From the NCBI GenBank assembly GCA_903900335.1, contig CAIUMP010000017.1, positions 1 through 64,000 of the forward strand: a DNA stretch of 64,000 bases, read 5' to 3'. A model generated the notes under the pieces. The model made no database searches, had not been told where the DNA came from, and saw only the letters and a list, made by a program, of their open reading frames with translations. The DNA comes from an uncultured Ignavibacteriota bacterium. Its GTDB lineage: Bacteria; Bacteroidota; Ignavibacteria; Palsa-1295. Below are positions 44,822 through 52,703 of this stretch, piece by piece (positions within the stretch are counted from its first letter, which is position 1; the number at the start of each line of letters is the position of its first letter). The position numbers were made by a program, and so were the translations under genes.

Positions 44822-45622
44822 ATGGAATCGGAGCTGAAATGTATTCGCGTCGAGCGCGCCCTCCCCACAGGCGCGCCCGAGCAATCGTGTGTGAGACTTA
44901 CGCTTGGGGGGAGCAAGGGAAACATTCTGACGCGCGCCGCTATGGCCGAGTTGCGGCCCGTGCTCGCATCCATCAAGGCCGATCGCGATGTGAAGGCCGT
45001 CGTACTCATGGGTGATGGCAAGCACTTCTCCTTTGGTGCGAGCGTCGAGGAGCATAAGCGAGAACATGCGGCTGGAATGATACACGATTTCCATGAGCTG
45101 ATCCTTGATGTTGCGAATCTTTCGATACCAGTGCTCTCGCTTGTCTCCGGTTATTGCCTCGGCGGCGCAATGGAGCTTGTGCTTGCGACGAATCTCATCT
45201 TTGAAGATGAGACAGCCGTCTTCGGACAACCGGAGATCAATCTTGGCGTATTTCCACCACCTGCCTCGCTACTCTTGCCACTGAAGGTTGGATATGCCCG
45301 GGCGGAAGAAGTGCTGATGAGCGGCGAAAATATTACGGCAGTCCGTGCAAGCGAGTTAGGATTTGTCAACAAACTATTTTCCACAGCAGAAGCACTTCGG
45401 GAAGGCGCTGATGCGTGGATCACAACGCATCTACTTCCAAAGAGCGCAAGCTCCTTGCGCATGGCCGTGCAAGCGGAGCGCGCCGTATTTGCCGAGACCC
45501 TCGCAAGACACTTGCCTCGTCTCGAACGGCTCTATGCCGACGACCTCATGACGACACATGATGCAAACGAAGGCATCGAAGCATTCCTCGAAAAACGAAA
45601 ACCGAATTGGACGAATCAATGA
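44822..45622 (+). CDS. dch: Cyclohexa-1,5-diene-1-carbonyl-CoA hydratase
   Basis: A 266-residue crotonase-family protein. SFGASVEEHKREHAAGMIHDFHELI, YCLGGAMELVLATNLIFEDETAVFGQPEINLGVFPPPASLLLP are close to the Dch/BzdW family, including the F-P-P-P-A-S segment. It hydrates the diene produced by benzoyl-CoA reductase to 6-hydroxycyclohex-1-ene-1-carbonyl-CoA. The start at 44822 is chosen because the longer frame extends into oah without homology. It overlaps the next gene by 4 nt (ATGA). Placement immediately after oah and before the hydroxyacyl-CoA dehydrogenase is consistent with the pathway order. Confidence 0.9.
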   Translation: MESELKCIRVERALPTGAPEQSCVRLTLGGSKGNILTRAAMAELRPVLASIKADRDVKAVVLMGDGKHFSFGASVEEHKREHAAGMIHDFHELILDVANLSIPVLSLVSGYCLGGAMELVLATNLIFEDETAVFGQPEINLGVFPPPASLLLPLKVGYARAEEVLMSGENITAVRASELGFVNKLFSTAEALREGADAWITTHLLPKSASSLRMAVQAERAVFAETLARHLPRLERLYADDLMTTHDANEGIEAFLEKRKPNWTNQ

Positions 45623-47640
45623 AGACGATCAAGACAGTCGGCGTTATCGGCGCTGGAACAATGGGCGCAGCCATAGCACAGAAGTTTGCTCAGGAAGGGT
45701 TTACGGTCATCCTCAATGACCGGACGATGATGTTCGTCGAGCGGGGAATGACGACATTACGGAACAGCCTTGCTGAGGGAGTAGTGAGAAAGGTTTTCAC
45801 GGAAGCATCGGTGCAGGCAATTCTTGGTCGTATCCAGGGCACCGATAACCCGGCTGATCTGGCCGCGTGCGATCTGGTCGTCGAGGCGATCTTCGAAGAT
45901 CTGGAGGCGAAGAAGGCGCTGTTCGCACAGCTTAGCTCGGTCTTGTCAGAAGATGCGATCATCGCGACGAACACATCTTCTTTCTCCGTATCTGTCTTGG
46001 CTCAGTCCGTCACGCACCGCGAGAGATTCTGTGGTGTGCATTATTTCTATCACGCGGCGAAGAACCGCTTGGTCGAGATCATCCCAGGTGAGCACACCTC
46101 CGTGGAGACCGTACGGGCACTACAGCGCTTCGCATTTGAAACAGGAAAGGATGCGATAATGTGCACGGACAGACCCGGGTTTGCCGTGAACCGATTCTTT
46201 GTGCCCTGGTTGAACGAAGCGGCGCAGCTGCTTGATGAGGAGATAGCGGGTGTTAATCGCGTAGAAGCGGCCGCCGTCATTGACAGCGTGTGTCGTAGTG
46301 TGTTCCAGATCGGCATGGGGCCGTTTGCTCTGATGAACGCTACGGGTGTACCGATCGCGTATCACTCCGAGCGGACCTTGGAATCGCTCGGTCCGGTGTA
46401 CACGGTAAGTAAAGCGTTGAAAGATCAGGCGATGAAGAGCGTGCCGTGGGAGATCGCAGAATCCTTCGGCGAGGTCAGCGCAGAAGTTGAAGGGATCATT
46501 CGGGATCGGATGTTTGGCATTGTGTTCTTCGTATGTGGAGAGCTGCTGTCCGAGAATGTCTGTTCGCCGGTCGAACTTAACCGCGGGGCGCGAATCGGTC
46601 TTGCGTGGCGGAAGGGTCCGATCGAGTTGATGCAGAGTGTTGGTGTGCAGGAAGTGGAGCGTTTGGTGGGCGCAATGTCCAGTCGGTACGAGTGCGAAGC
46701 GCCAAAGGAGACCCATCGGGCCTTCGAGCCGATGGAATATGTCTCACTGCATAGAGCAGGATCGGCGGTAATTATTCGTTTCGAACGACCCGAAGATTTG
46801 AATGCATTGAATGAAGATGTTATTGCCCAGCTCGCTGATCGTTTTGATGTTGCAGACAACGACCCAGCTTGTGACACCATTTTGATCACGGGCTGTGGCA
46901 AAGCATTTGTCGCCGGTGCAGACATCGGATTCTTCCTCAAGCATATTCGAAAGGGAAGCATTGAGAGGATCGTTGAGTTTACGGAGCTCGGTCAGCAGGT
47001 CTTCGATCGGATCGATAACTCAAAGAAGAGGGTCATCGCCCTCCTAAACGGCCTCACATTGGGCGGAGGCTTGGAACTCGCATTATGCTGTGATGAGATC
47101 TACGCGTTGCCCGGTGCGCAACTCGCGTTTCCCGAAACAGGGATCGGTATCTATCCAGGACTGGGTGGAACGCAGCGTTCTGTCCGACGCGCAGGCAAAG
47201 GAATGGCAAAGTATCTTATTTTTACTGGTGACATGCTGCGCGCTGCGGAGGCTGCACAAATTGGGTTGATCGATGGTGTTATCTCCTCCGAGCAATACTT
47301 TGCAATGCTCAGCGGTAACGTCGTGGCGCGACTCGCGAGCGAGGCTGTGGTTGAAACCCGACCCTGGAGTGCAATCAATAAGTTCTTCGAGGAGATCCCT
47401 TTGGACAAGCTCCTTGGTGATGAACCTGTTGCCGATGGGATTTCGACAGAAGAGAGTGACCGTTTCCGCAAACGTGTTCGTCAAAAGGCACCGCTTGCGC
47501 TACAGACCGCTGAACGCTTGGTTGATGAGGCCAGAGGATGTGCTTCGGAGCTGGAATTTCTTCCAAACATCTTCCGCACAAACGATGCTCTGCTAGGACT
47601 AAGCTCGGTCGGTAAGAAGGTAACATTCAGCGGTAACTAA
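45619..47640 (+). CDS. 3-hydroxyacyl-CoA dehydrogenase/enoyl-CoA hydratase bifunctional protein
   Basis: A 673-residue fusion with the dehydrogenase first and the hydratase last, the reverse of FadB. Residues 1-290 have GVIGAGTMGAAIAQKFAQEGF and NTSSFSVSVLAQSV, the NAD-binding core. A C-terminal HAD repeat is present at about 290-375 (RIGLAWRKGPIELMQ). The hydratase domain begins near 380, with VAGADIGFFL, LNGLTLGGGLELALCCDEI and FPETGIGIYPGLGGTQ. In this operon it would oxidise 3-hydroxypimeloyl-CoA to the 3-oxo form and can also hydrate enoyl-CoA intermediates. It is the last gene of the plus-strand operon, 20 bp from a convergent gene. Confidence 0.92.
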   Translation: MKTIKTVGVIGAGTMGAAIAQKFAQEGFTVILNDRTMMFVERGMTTLRNSLAEGVVRKVFTEASVQAILGRIQGTDNPADLAACDLVVEAIFEDLEAKKALFAQLSSVLSEDAIIATNTSSFSVSVLAQSVTHRERFCGVHYFYHAAKNRLVEIIPGEHTSVETVRALQRFAFETGKDAIMCTDRPGFAVNRFFVPWLNEAAQLLDEEIAGVNRVEAAAVIDSVCRSVFQIGMGPFALMNATGVPIAYHSERTLESLGPVYTVSKALKDQAMKSVPWEIAESFGEVSAEVEGIIRDRMFGIVFFVCGELLSENVCSPVELNRGARIGLAWRKGPIELMQSVGVQEVERLVGAMSSRYECEAPKETHRAFEPMEYVSLHRAGSAVIIRFERPEDLNALNEDVIAQLADRFDVADNDPACDTILITGCGKAFVAGADIGFFLKHIRKGSIERIVEFTELGQQVFDRIDNSKKRVIALLNGLTLGGGLELALCCDEIYALPGAQLAFPETGIGIYPGLGGTQRSVRRAGKGMAKYLIFTGDMLRAAEAAQIGLIDGVISSEQYFAMLSGNVVARLASEAVVETRPWSAINKFFEEIPLDKLLGDEPVADGISTEESDRFRKRVRQKAPLALQTAERLVDEARGCASELEFLPNIFRTNDALLGLSSVGKKVTFSGN

Positions 47641-47659
47641 CCGCAGGGTTTCTCGGCTA

Positions 47660-48436
47660 TTACGAAAGTACTGAGAGAACCAACTTAACGCTTGCAAAAA
47701 GTAGCACGCTGGCTAATACGTACTGAAGCGTTCGCGGCTGGGTTCTGATTGCTCCCCATCGCGAACCCAGGGTGCCACCAATTATGGCTGCCACGACGAA
47801 TGACAGGACTGTTGGTGCTTCTGAACTCAGTAGCACCGAAAGTTCACCTGCATGTCCGGCGAGACCCGCAAGCGAATTGAGCACAATGAATGCGGCAGCC
47901 ATGGCGGCACTGCCTTTCATGTCTGTTAGTCCGAGGAATAGGAGAATCGGACTGAGGAACACTCCACCACCGATTCCGATCATGCCAGAGACGAGTCCGA
48001 GCACCAACCCTACCGGCAATCCAATTGCCCAGATTGATGCGGTGGTGCGACTCGGCGCGTTGCCACTATTGCCGCGAGCCCTGGGAAGAACAAGCCGCCA
48101 GGCAGCGGCGATGAGTGCAACGCCGAGCAGCACTTGAAACGTGACATCGGAGACTTTCCACAACCCGCCGATGTATGCCGCTGGAATCGAAGTGACTACG
48201 AACGGTAATAATCGTTGGAAGGAAAATGCTCCCGGTTTGCGATAGTTGAGGAAGCTGATGCTTGCAACGAGCACATTGAGTATCAACACAATGGGCACGA
48301 ATGCTTTCGTGGCAAAGCCAATGAGGGAGATCACGGCAAGATAACCGGAGGCCCCGCCGTGTCCCACGCTTGAGTAGAGCGCAGCAACAAGGAAGATGAG
48401 CGGGAGCAGTATCAGGAGTTGATCGGTGGATGGCAT
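47660..48436 (-). CDS. TauE/SafE (TSUP) family membrane transporter
   Basis: A 258-residue integral membrane protein. VGHGGASGYLAVISL near the N-terminus and GLVSGMIGIGGGVFLSPILLFLGL in the middle are the two conserved half-repeats of the TSUP family, which has an inverted topology. About seven or eight membrane helices are visible. Members carry sulfite, sulfonates or other small organic acids, usually out of the cell. No substrate is implied by sequence. It is convergent to the benzoyl-CoA operon and shares direction with the molybdenum-cofactor genes, so its connection to either is open. Confidence 0.88.
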   Translation of the reverse strand: MPSTDQLLILLPLIFLVAALYSSVGHGGASGYLAVISLIGFATKAFVPIVLILNVLVASISFLNYRKPGAFSFQRLLPFVVTSIPAAYIGGLWKVSDVTFQVLLGVALIAAAWRLVLPRARGNSGNAPSRTTASIWAIGLPVGLVLGLVSGMIGIGGGVFLSPILLFLGLTDMKGSAAMAAAFIVLNSLAGLAGHAGELSVLLSSEAPTVLSFVVAAIIGGTLGSRWGAIRTQPRTLQYVLASVLLFASVKLVLSVLS

Positions 48437-48444
48437 CGGCTGTT

Positions 48445-49668
48445 TTAATATGGTACCCAGATGATCGGAAGTATATTTACCTCAGCACCAGCTTCGAGGA
48501 GTGTCTGCTCCAACGGAAAGACGATGAGGCAATCCGCCTTTGCCATTCCTGTCGTCATGTGTGAATCGCGCGCTGTTTGTGGAACAACGCGTGGAAGTCC
48601 ATTCGCCATTCCGTCGCGGTAAGCTCGTACAAATTCGGTACGTGGGTCGGACTTCTTCAATGTAGAAGCAAGGATACCATGGGAAGTTGTATCTATATCG
48701 GCCTGCCCCATCATGCGGAGCAGAGCGCGGCGCACCAGCAGTTGGTACGTCACCATCACGGAAACGGGATTGCCTGGAAGTCCGAAAACATATTTCCTCT
48801 TGCCTAGTTGACGCTTTGTGCCGAAGAACATTGGTTTGCCGGGCTTCAGGCTTACGCGCCAAAAGAGCTCTCGCACGCCGTTCGCAGCAAATGCCTCTTT
48901 GACAAAATCGCGGTCCCCGACGGAGACTCCGCCGGTTGCAATCACCACATCCGATCGTTCAAGTGCTGTTCGCACCGCTTTGGTGGTACTTCGAAGGTTG
49001 TCCGAGACATGATGTGTACGAACGTCGGTGATCCCAAGTGCGGAGAGCGCGGCGTTGAGCCCGGTGGTGTTTGAATCCCAGATCTCTCCGCTTTTCAATC
49101 CCGTCCCCGGAGTTCTCAACTCATCGCCGGTTACAATAATGGTGACGGTCGGCCGCTTGTGTACTCGCACCTTAGCATAGCCGCATGCAGCAAGCGCCTG
49201 CGCGACTGAGGGAGTGATGATCGTTCCTGGTTCGAAGAGCCGAGCACCACGCTTGAGTTCTGCACCACGATAGCGGATGTTGGCGCTAGCTTTAGGAGTG
49301 GTTGTAAACGTGACGTACGAACCAGAGACCGTCACATGCTCCTGCATGACAACGGCGTCCGCGCCTTTTGGGACGGGTGCACCGGTGAGGATGCGCATTG
49401 CGCTGCGGGACTTTAGTGATTGCGATGATCGAGCACCGGCATTGATGGTCTCGACAATAGGAAGCGTGACAGGAAGGCTGTTGGCGAAGTCTGCAAGAGA
49501 AATTGCGTAACCATCGACCGAAGTGGAGTTGAAGCGGGGACTATCCGCACGTGCAGAAATGGGTTTGGCAAGTGCGAGCCCGAGCGTGTCGAGCAGCGGA
49601 AGTTCAAGAATCGGACCCTGCTTCACATGCAAGGAGAGGAGTCGTTGTGATTCTTCAAAGTTGATCAT
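48445..49668 (-). CDS. moeA: Molybdopterin molybdenumtransferase MoeA
   Basis: A 407-residue MoeA. STSVDGYAISL, RILTGAPVPKGADAVVMQEH, TIIVTGDELRTPGTGLKSGEIWDSN, VIATGGVSVGDRDFVKEA and FGLPGNPVSVMVTYQLLVRRAL mark domains II to IV of the fold in order. It inserts molybdate into adenylated molybdopterin. The last ~70 residues form the C-terminal beta-domain. The gene is 8 bp from the TauE/SafE gene and 16 bp from moaC-mog; all face the same way as moaA. Confidence 0.95.
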   Translation of the reverse strand: MINFEESQRLLSLHVKQGPILELPLLDTLGLALAKPISARADSPRFNSTSVDGYAISLADFANSLPVTLPIVETINAGARSSQSLKSRSAMRILTGAPVPKGADAVVMQEHVTVSGSYVTFTTTPKASANIRYRGAELKRGARLFEPGTIITPSVAQALAACGYAKVRVHKRPTVTIIVTGDELRTPGTGLKSGEIWDSNTTGLNAALSALGITDVRTHHVSDNLRSTTKAVRTALERSDVVIATGGVSVGDRDFVKEAFAANGVRELFWRVSLKPGKPMFFGTKRQLGKRKYVFGLPGNPVSVMVTYQLLVRRALLRMMGQADIDTTSHGILASTLKKSDPRTEFVRAYRDGMANGLPRVVPQTARDSHMTTGMAKADCLIVFPLEQTLLEAGAEVNILPIIWVPY

Positions 49669-49684
49669 ACAGATTCAGAGAGCG

Positions 49685-50617
49685 TTAGATGCTGCGCGAT
49701 ACACTCTCCGTATGAATACCACCAAGCACCATTGAACATGCGTGAAGCAATGCGGGAAGAATTGCCGTGAGCGACTCCACTGCGCCGCGCTCCGAACCCG
49801 GTAGATTGACAATGATCGTTTTTCCGCGTTGACCCGCAATGGCGCGAGAAACAGCGGCATGAGGTGTCCGCGATGTGCCGTAGGTGCGAAGCATTTCGGC
49901 GAGTCCGGGAATTTCGCGATCGAGGATCTGCCGCGTGGCTTCAGGCGTCAGATCGCGCGCACTTAGCCCCGTGCCACCAGTCGTGAGCACCATATCCAAT
50001 TTTAATTCGTCGGCATACATCCGAAGCTTCTCGGAAATCGGGGTAATATCGTCGGGTAACACTGTAATGTCCGTCACGTCGATACCGCGATCCCGCAAGC
50101 GTGATGCAACGGCCTCGCCTGCCGTGTCTCGCTTGGATCCGGCTGCAACAGTATCCGAGAGAATGAGCACAGCGGCGCGCAATGGTGTTCGAAATGCTTC
50201 TTTAAAATCGGACTTGCCGCCGGTCTTGGAATCGAGCCGGACATCGTGAATGACGAGATCATCGTCGATCATCTTCAGCATGTCATAGAGCGTGAGTGCT
50301 GCGACACTGGCGGCAGTCATCGCTTCCATCTCGACACCGGTCTTCCAGACCGCTCTTACTTCCGCCTGAACTTCCACACTATTCTCGCCGATGGAGAAGT
50401 CGATGCCGACATAGTCCAACGGCATGGAGTGACAATAGGGGATGATGAGCTGGGTATTCTTCGCGGCTTGTGTTGCTGCTACGCGTGCAACCATGAGTGG
50501 ATCGCCCTTTGGCACACGGCCTTCACGGATAGCGAGAATCGTCTGTGCGTTCATGGTCAAACGCGCTGAGGCACGGGCGGAGCGGAGCGTAGAAGATTTG
50601 GAGGAGACGTCGATCAT
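49685..50617 (-). CDS. Fused MoaC and MogA/MoaB
   Basis: A 310-residue bifunctional protein. Residues 1-150 are MoaC: MIDVSSKSSTLRSARASARL, GRVPKGDPLMVARVAATQAAKNTQLIIPYCHSMPL and TGVEMEAMTAASVAALTLYDM. This domain makes cyclic pyranopterin monophosphate from the MoaA product. Residues 150-310 are MogA/MoaB: AVLILSDTVAAGSKRDTAG, VLTTGGTGLSARDLTPEATRQIL and NLPGSERGAVESL. This domain adenylates molybdopterin for MoeA. Such MoaC-MoaB fusions are known in several bacteria. Start is a normal MoaC beginning. Intact catalytic residues. Confidence 0.94.
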   Translation of the reverse strand: MIDVSSKSSTLRSARASARLTMNAQTILAIREGRVPKGDPLMVARVAATQAAKNTQLIIPYCHSMPLDYVGIDFSIGENSVEVQAEVRAVWKTGVEMEAMTAASVAALTLYDMLKMIDDDLVIHDVRLDSKTGGKSDFKEAFRTPLRAAVLILSDTVAAGSKRDTAGEAVASRLRDRGIDVTDITVLPDDITPISEKLRMYADELKLDMVLTTGGTGLSARDLTPEATRQILDREIPGLAEMLRTYGTSRTPHAAVSRAIAGQRGKTIIVNLPGSERGAVESLTAILPALLHACSMVLGGIHTESVSRSI

Positions 50618-50630
50618 ATCTATAAAAAAG

Positions 50631-51671
50631 TCAGCCGCCGATGGAGATCATTTCACGATTGTTGAGAAATGCCAGTTCGTGAACTGGCGGGTGTTCCGGC
50701 CATTTGTCTTTCAATACCCTAGTGATTGCCGTTGCCATTGCGTCCGGCGTCTCGCCTCTGCGCAGCATGTCCCGAAGATTCACTCCATCTTGTCCGAATA
50801 GACACGCGCGAAACTCCCCGTCTGCCGTCAATCGTAATCGACTGCACTCAGCGCAAAAATGTTCGGAGACAGTGGTGATAAATCCAATACGGAAGTTCAA
50901 CGGCTCCTGCGTCCGTAAAGATTGCACTTCAAAAGATTTCGCTGTGCTCGATTTGGCATTCGGTGAGCGAACAGGTCGCAGGCTGAATTCTTGTTCAATG
51001 TTCGAGAGCAACTCTCGCCACGGGATGGATTGCTCTGCGTTCCACTCGTTACCAGGGAATGGCATGAATTCAATGAAGCGAATTTCCATCGCTGGGCCAC
51101 CGTGCGCCAGTGCTGCAAGCTCTTCTCCGAAGCGCACAAAGTCCAAAACCTCATCGTCGTTCGTCCCGCGCATCACGACCATGTTCACTTTGACAGAGGC
51201 GAAGCTGCTGCCATCAACTCGGTACTCTACGGCCGAGCGGATCGCCTTATTCACTGCTTCGAATTCATCGCGCCCGGTGATGGAGCGAAAGCGATCGGGG
51301 CGAAGCGTGTCAAGGCTGATATTCAGATGATGCACGCGGTTTGCCAATAACGAGGGCAAGTGCGCTGTAAGGAGTGCACCATTGGTTGAAATGCCAAGCT
51401 CCTCCACGCCTTTGATCGCGCCAAGCATCTCGAAAAGCTGCTCGACTTCGGGACGTACGAGCGGTTCGCCGCCGGTGATCCGGATCTTACGAACGCCATG
51501 TTGGACGAAGAGTCTTGCAAGCGTTTCGATCTCTGAAAATGAAAGCAGCTTTGCGTTCGGGCCAAGTGAGATACCATCCTCCGGCATACAGTACGTGCAG
51601 CGGAAATTGCATCGGTCCGTTATGGCGATGCGGAGGTAGTCGTGAACGCGGGCGAAGCTGTCGGTTAACAT
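50631..51671 (-). CDS. moaA: GTP 3',8-cyclase MoaA
   Basis: A 346-residue radical-SAM protein. The [4Fe-4S]-SAM motif is ITDRCNFRCTYCMPEDG, the GGEPLVR motif follows, and the C-terminal second cluster is held by HFCAECSRLRLTADGEFRACLF. It ends NNREMISIGG, matching the conserved C-terminal GG tail needed for activity. The start at 51669-51671 gives the usual MLTDSFARVHDYLR beginning; a GTG nine codons upstream is also in frame. With MoaC it starts molybdopterin synthesis. It is divergent to moaD/moaE across a 97-bp region. Confidence 0.96.
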   Translation of the reverse strand: MLTDSFARVHDYLRIAITDRCNFRCTYCMPEDGISLGPNAKLLSFSEIETLARLFVQHGVRKIRITGGEPLVRPEVEQLFEMLGAIKGVEELGISTNGALLTAHLPSLLANRVHHLNISLDTLRPDRFRSITGRDEFEAVNKAIRSAVEYRVDGSSFASVKVNMVVMRGTNDDEVLDFVRFGEELAALAHGGPAMEIRFIEFMPFPGNEWNAEQSIPWRELLSNIEQEFSLRPVRSPNAKSSTAKSFEVQSLRTQEPLNFRIGFITTVSEHFCAECSRLRLTADGEFRACLFGQDGVNLRDMLRRGETPDAMATAITRVLKDKWPEHPPVHELAFLNNREMISIGG

Positions 51672-51697
51672 TGGCGAAGTGTGAGTGGAACATGACA

Positions 51698-51718
51698 CAA
51701 GGGGATTGAATCCCCTTG
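51698..51718. promoter_or_regulatory. 21-bp palindrome in the moaA/moaD divergent region
   Basis: Arms CAAGGGGATT and AATCCCCTTG surround a single base. It lies between the divergent starts of moaA (51671) and moaD (51769). It could be an operator shared by the two molybdopterin units, or a REP-like element; no T-run makes it a terminator. Confidence 0.45.
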
Positions 51719-51768
51719 AATGTATTCCCGTGCGAGCCTGTTTTTGTCTTGTCAGTGTTAATCACAAC

Positions 51769-52014
51769 GTGCAGATCAACATCCACTTTTATTCGATCTC
51801 GAAAGAGCTTGCAGGGCTGGCGACGCGCCCACTTGTCGTGCCAGAAGGCTCGCGGCTGGAGGATGCGCTGGCCGTGCTGTTTCGCGAGGTACCCGCGCTT
51901 GATCCCATTCGCAACTCCTGCCTCTACGCCGTTGGACTGAGCTACGCGCCGCTGGACCAGCTGCTAACTGAAGGAGATGAGATCTCCATCATTCCACCAA
52001 TGCAAGGCGGGTAA
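51769..52014 (+). CDS. moaD: Molybdopterin synthase small subunit MoaD
   Basis: An 81-residue ubiquitin-like protein starting at a GTG (VQINIHFYSISKELAG), ending in the diagnostic MQGG tail that becomes the sulfur-carrying thiocarboxylate. LVVPEGSRLEDALAVLF and LLTEGDEISIIPPMQGG match the family. The start is the first codon giving the standard beta-strand IHFYS; longer frames toward 51685 have no homology. It is followed after 3 bp by moaE, so the two synthase subunits are made together. Confidence 0.92.
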   Translation: MQINIHFYSISKELAGLATRPLVVPEGSRLEDALAVLFREVPALDPIRNSCLYAVGLSYAPLDQLLTEGDEISIIPPMQGG

Positions 52015-52017
52015 GGC

Positions 52018-52437
52018 ATGAATCAAACGACGCCTCACCCATTCATTCAGGTACGCGAAGGAGCAATCCATCGCGATGACCTCGGACATCCGCTGCCGCC
52101 GAACTGCGGGGCGGTTGTGGAGTTCTCGGGCCGTGTGCGGGACAGTGAAGATGAACGGCCGATCAGCGCCATAGACTACGAGGCGTTTCGCGAGATGGCC
52201 ATCGCCGAGCTTACCCGGATAGGGGAGGAGATCATTGAGCGGTATGTGTTGACCGATCTGGTATGCGTGCATCGCATTGGTGTTGTGCCGGTGCATCAAT
52301 CGGCGGTCTATGTACGGACGGCGGCGCGGCACCGAAAGGCTGCCTATGAAGCGAATATGGAGTTCATGGAGCGCCTAAAGCAGCACGTGCCGATCTGGAA
52401 GCACCCCGTATTCCACCATATTGATGGAATTTCGTAA
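52018..52437 (+). CDS. moaE: Molybdopterin synthase large subunit MoaE
   Basis: A 139-residue MoaE. NCGAVVEFSGRVRDSEDERPISAIDYEAF is the first conserved block, CVHRIGVVPVHQSAVYVRTAARHRKAAYEANMEFMERLKQHVPIWKHPVF the second, with the catalytic lysine in VPIWK. It transfers sulfur from MoaD to the pyranopterin. It starts 3 bp after moaD. With moaA, moaC-mog and moeA in the same 4 kb, almost the full molybdopterin route is present; a MoeB-type sulfur-activating enzyme is not seen here. Confidence 0.95.
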   Translation: MNQTTPHPFIQVREGAIHRDDLGHPLPPNCGAVVEFSGRVRDSEDERPISAIDYEAFREMAIAELTRIGEEIIERYVLTDLVCVHRIGVVPVHQSAVYVRTAARHRKAAYEANMEFMERLKQHVPIWKHPVFHHIDGIS

Positions 52438-52530
52438 GTAGTGAGGGTTTCGGAACGTCTGCCACGCGTAGGCGGTTAAACCGCCCGCGCGCGGATGAGC
52501 GATCATCCGTTGACCATAAAAGCGTAACCT

Positions 52531-52617
52531 GGAGAGGTGGCAGAGTGGTCGAATGCGACGGTCTCGAAAACCGTTAAGCTCGCAAGGGCTTCGAGAGTTC
52601 GAATCTCTCCCTCTCCG
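52531..52617 (+). tRNA. tRNA-Ser (anticodon CGA, reading UCG)
   Basis: An 87-nt class II tRNA. The acceptor stem GGAGAGG pairs with CCTCTCC, discriminator G. The anticodon arm is ACGGT-CTCGAAA-ACCGT, with CGA at the anticodon positions. A long variable arm (about 17 nt, aagctcgcaagggctt) is typical of serine, and the T arm is GAGAG-TTCGAAT-CTCTC. No CCA is encoded. It stands alone, 93 bp after moaE and 86 bp before the DUF4239 gene. Confidence 0.98.
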
Positions 52618-52703
52618 CTGTTTTTCTTCCGCAGATTGATCTTTGTGAAGTGGCGTTCGCCCGCCATGGTTCTTTTCGTCCTTTCCATCCAAACTGTTCC
52701 ACT

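Noticed and set aside
48100-48436. A benzoate transporter function for the TSUP gene
   Set aside because: It lies next to the operon but in opposite orientation, and the family has no established role in aromatic uptake.
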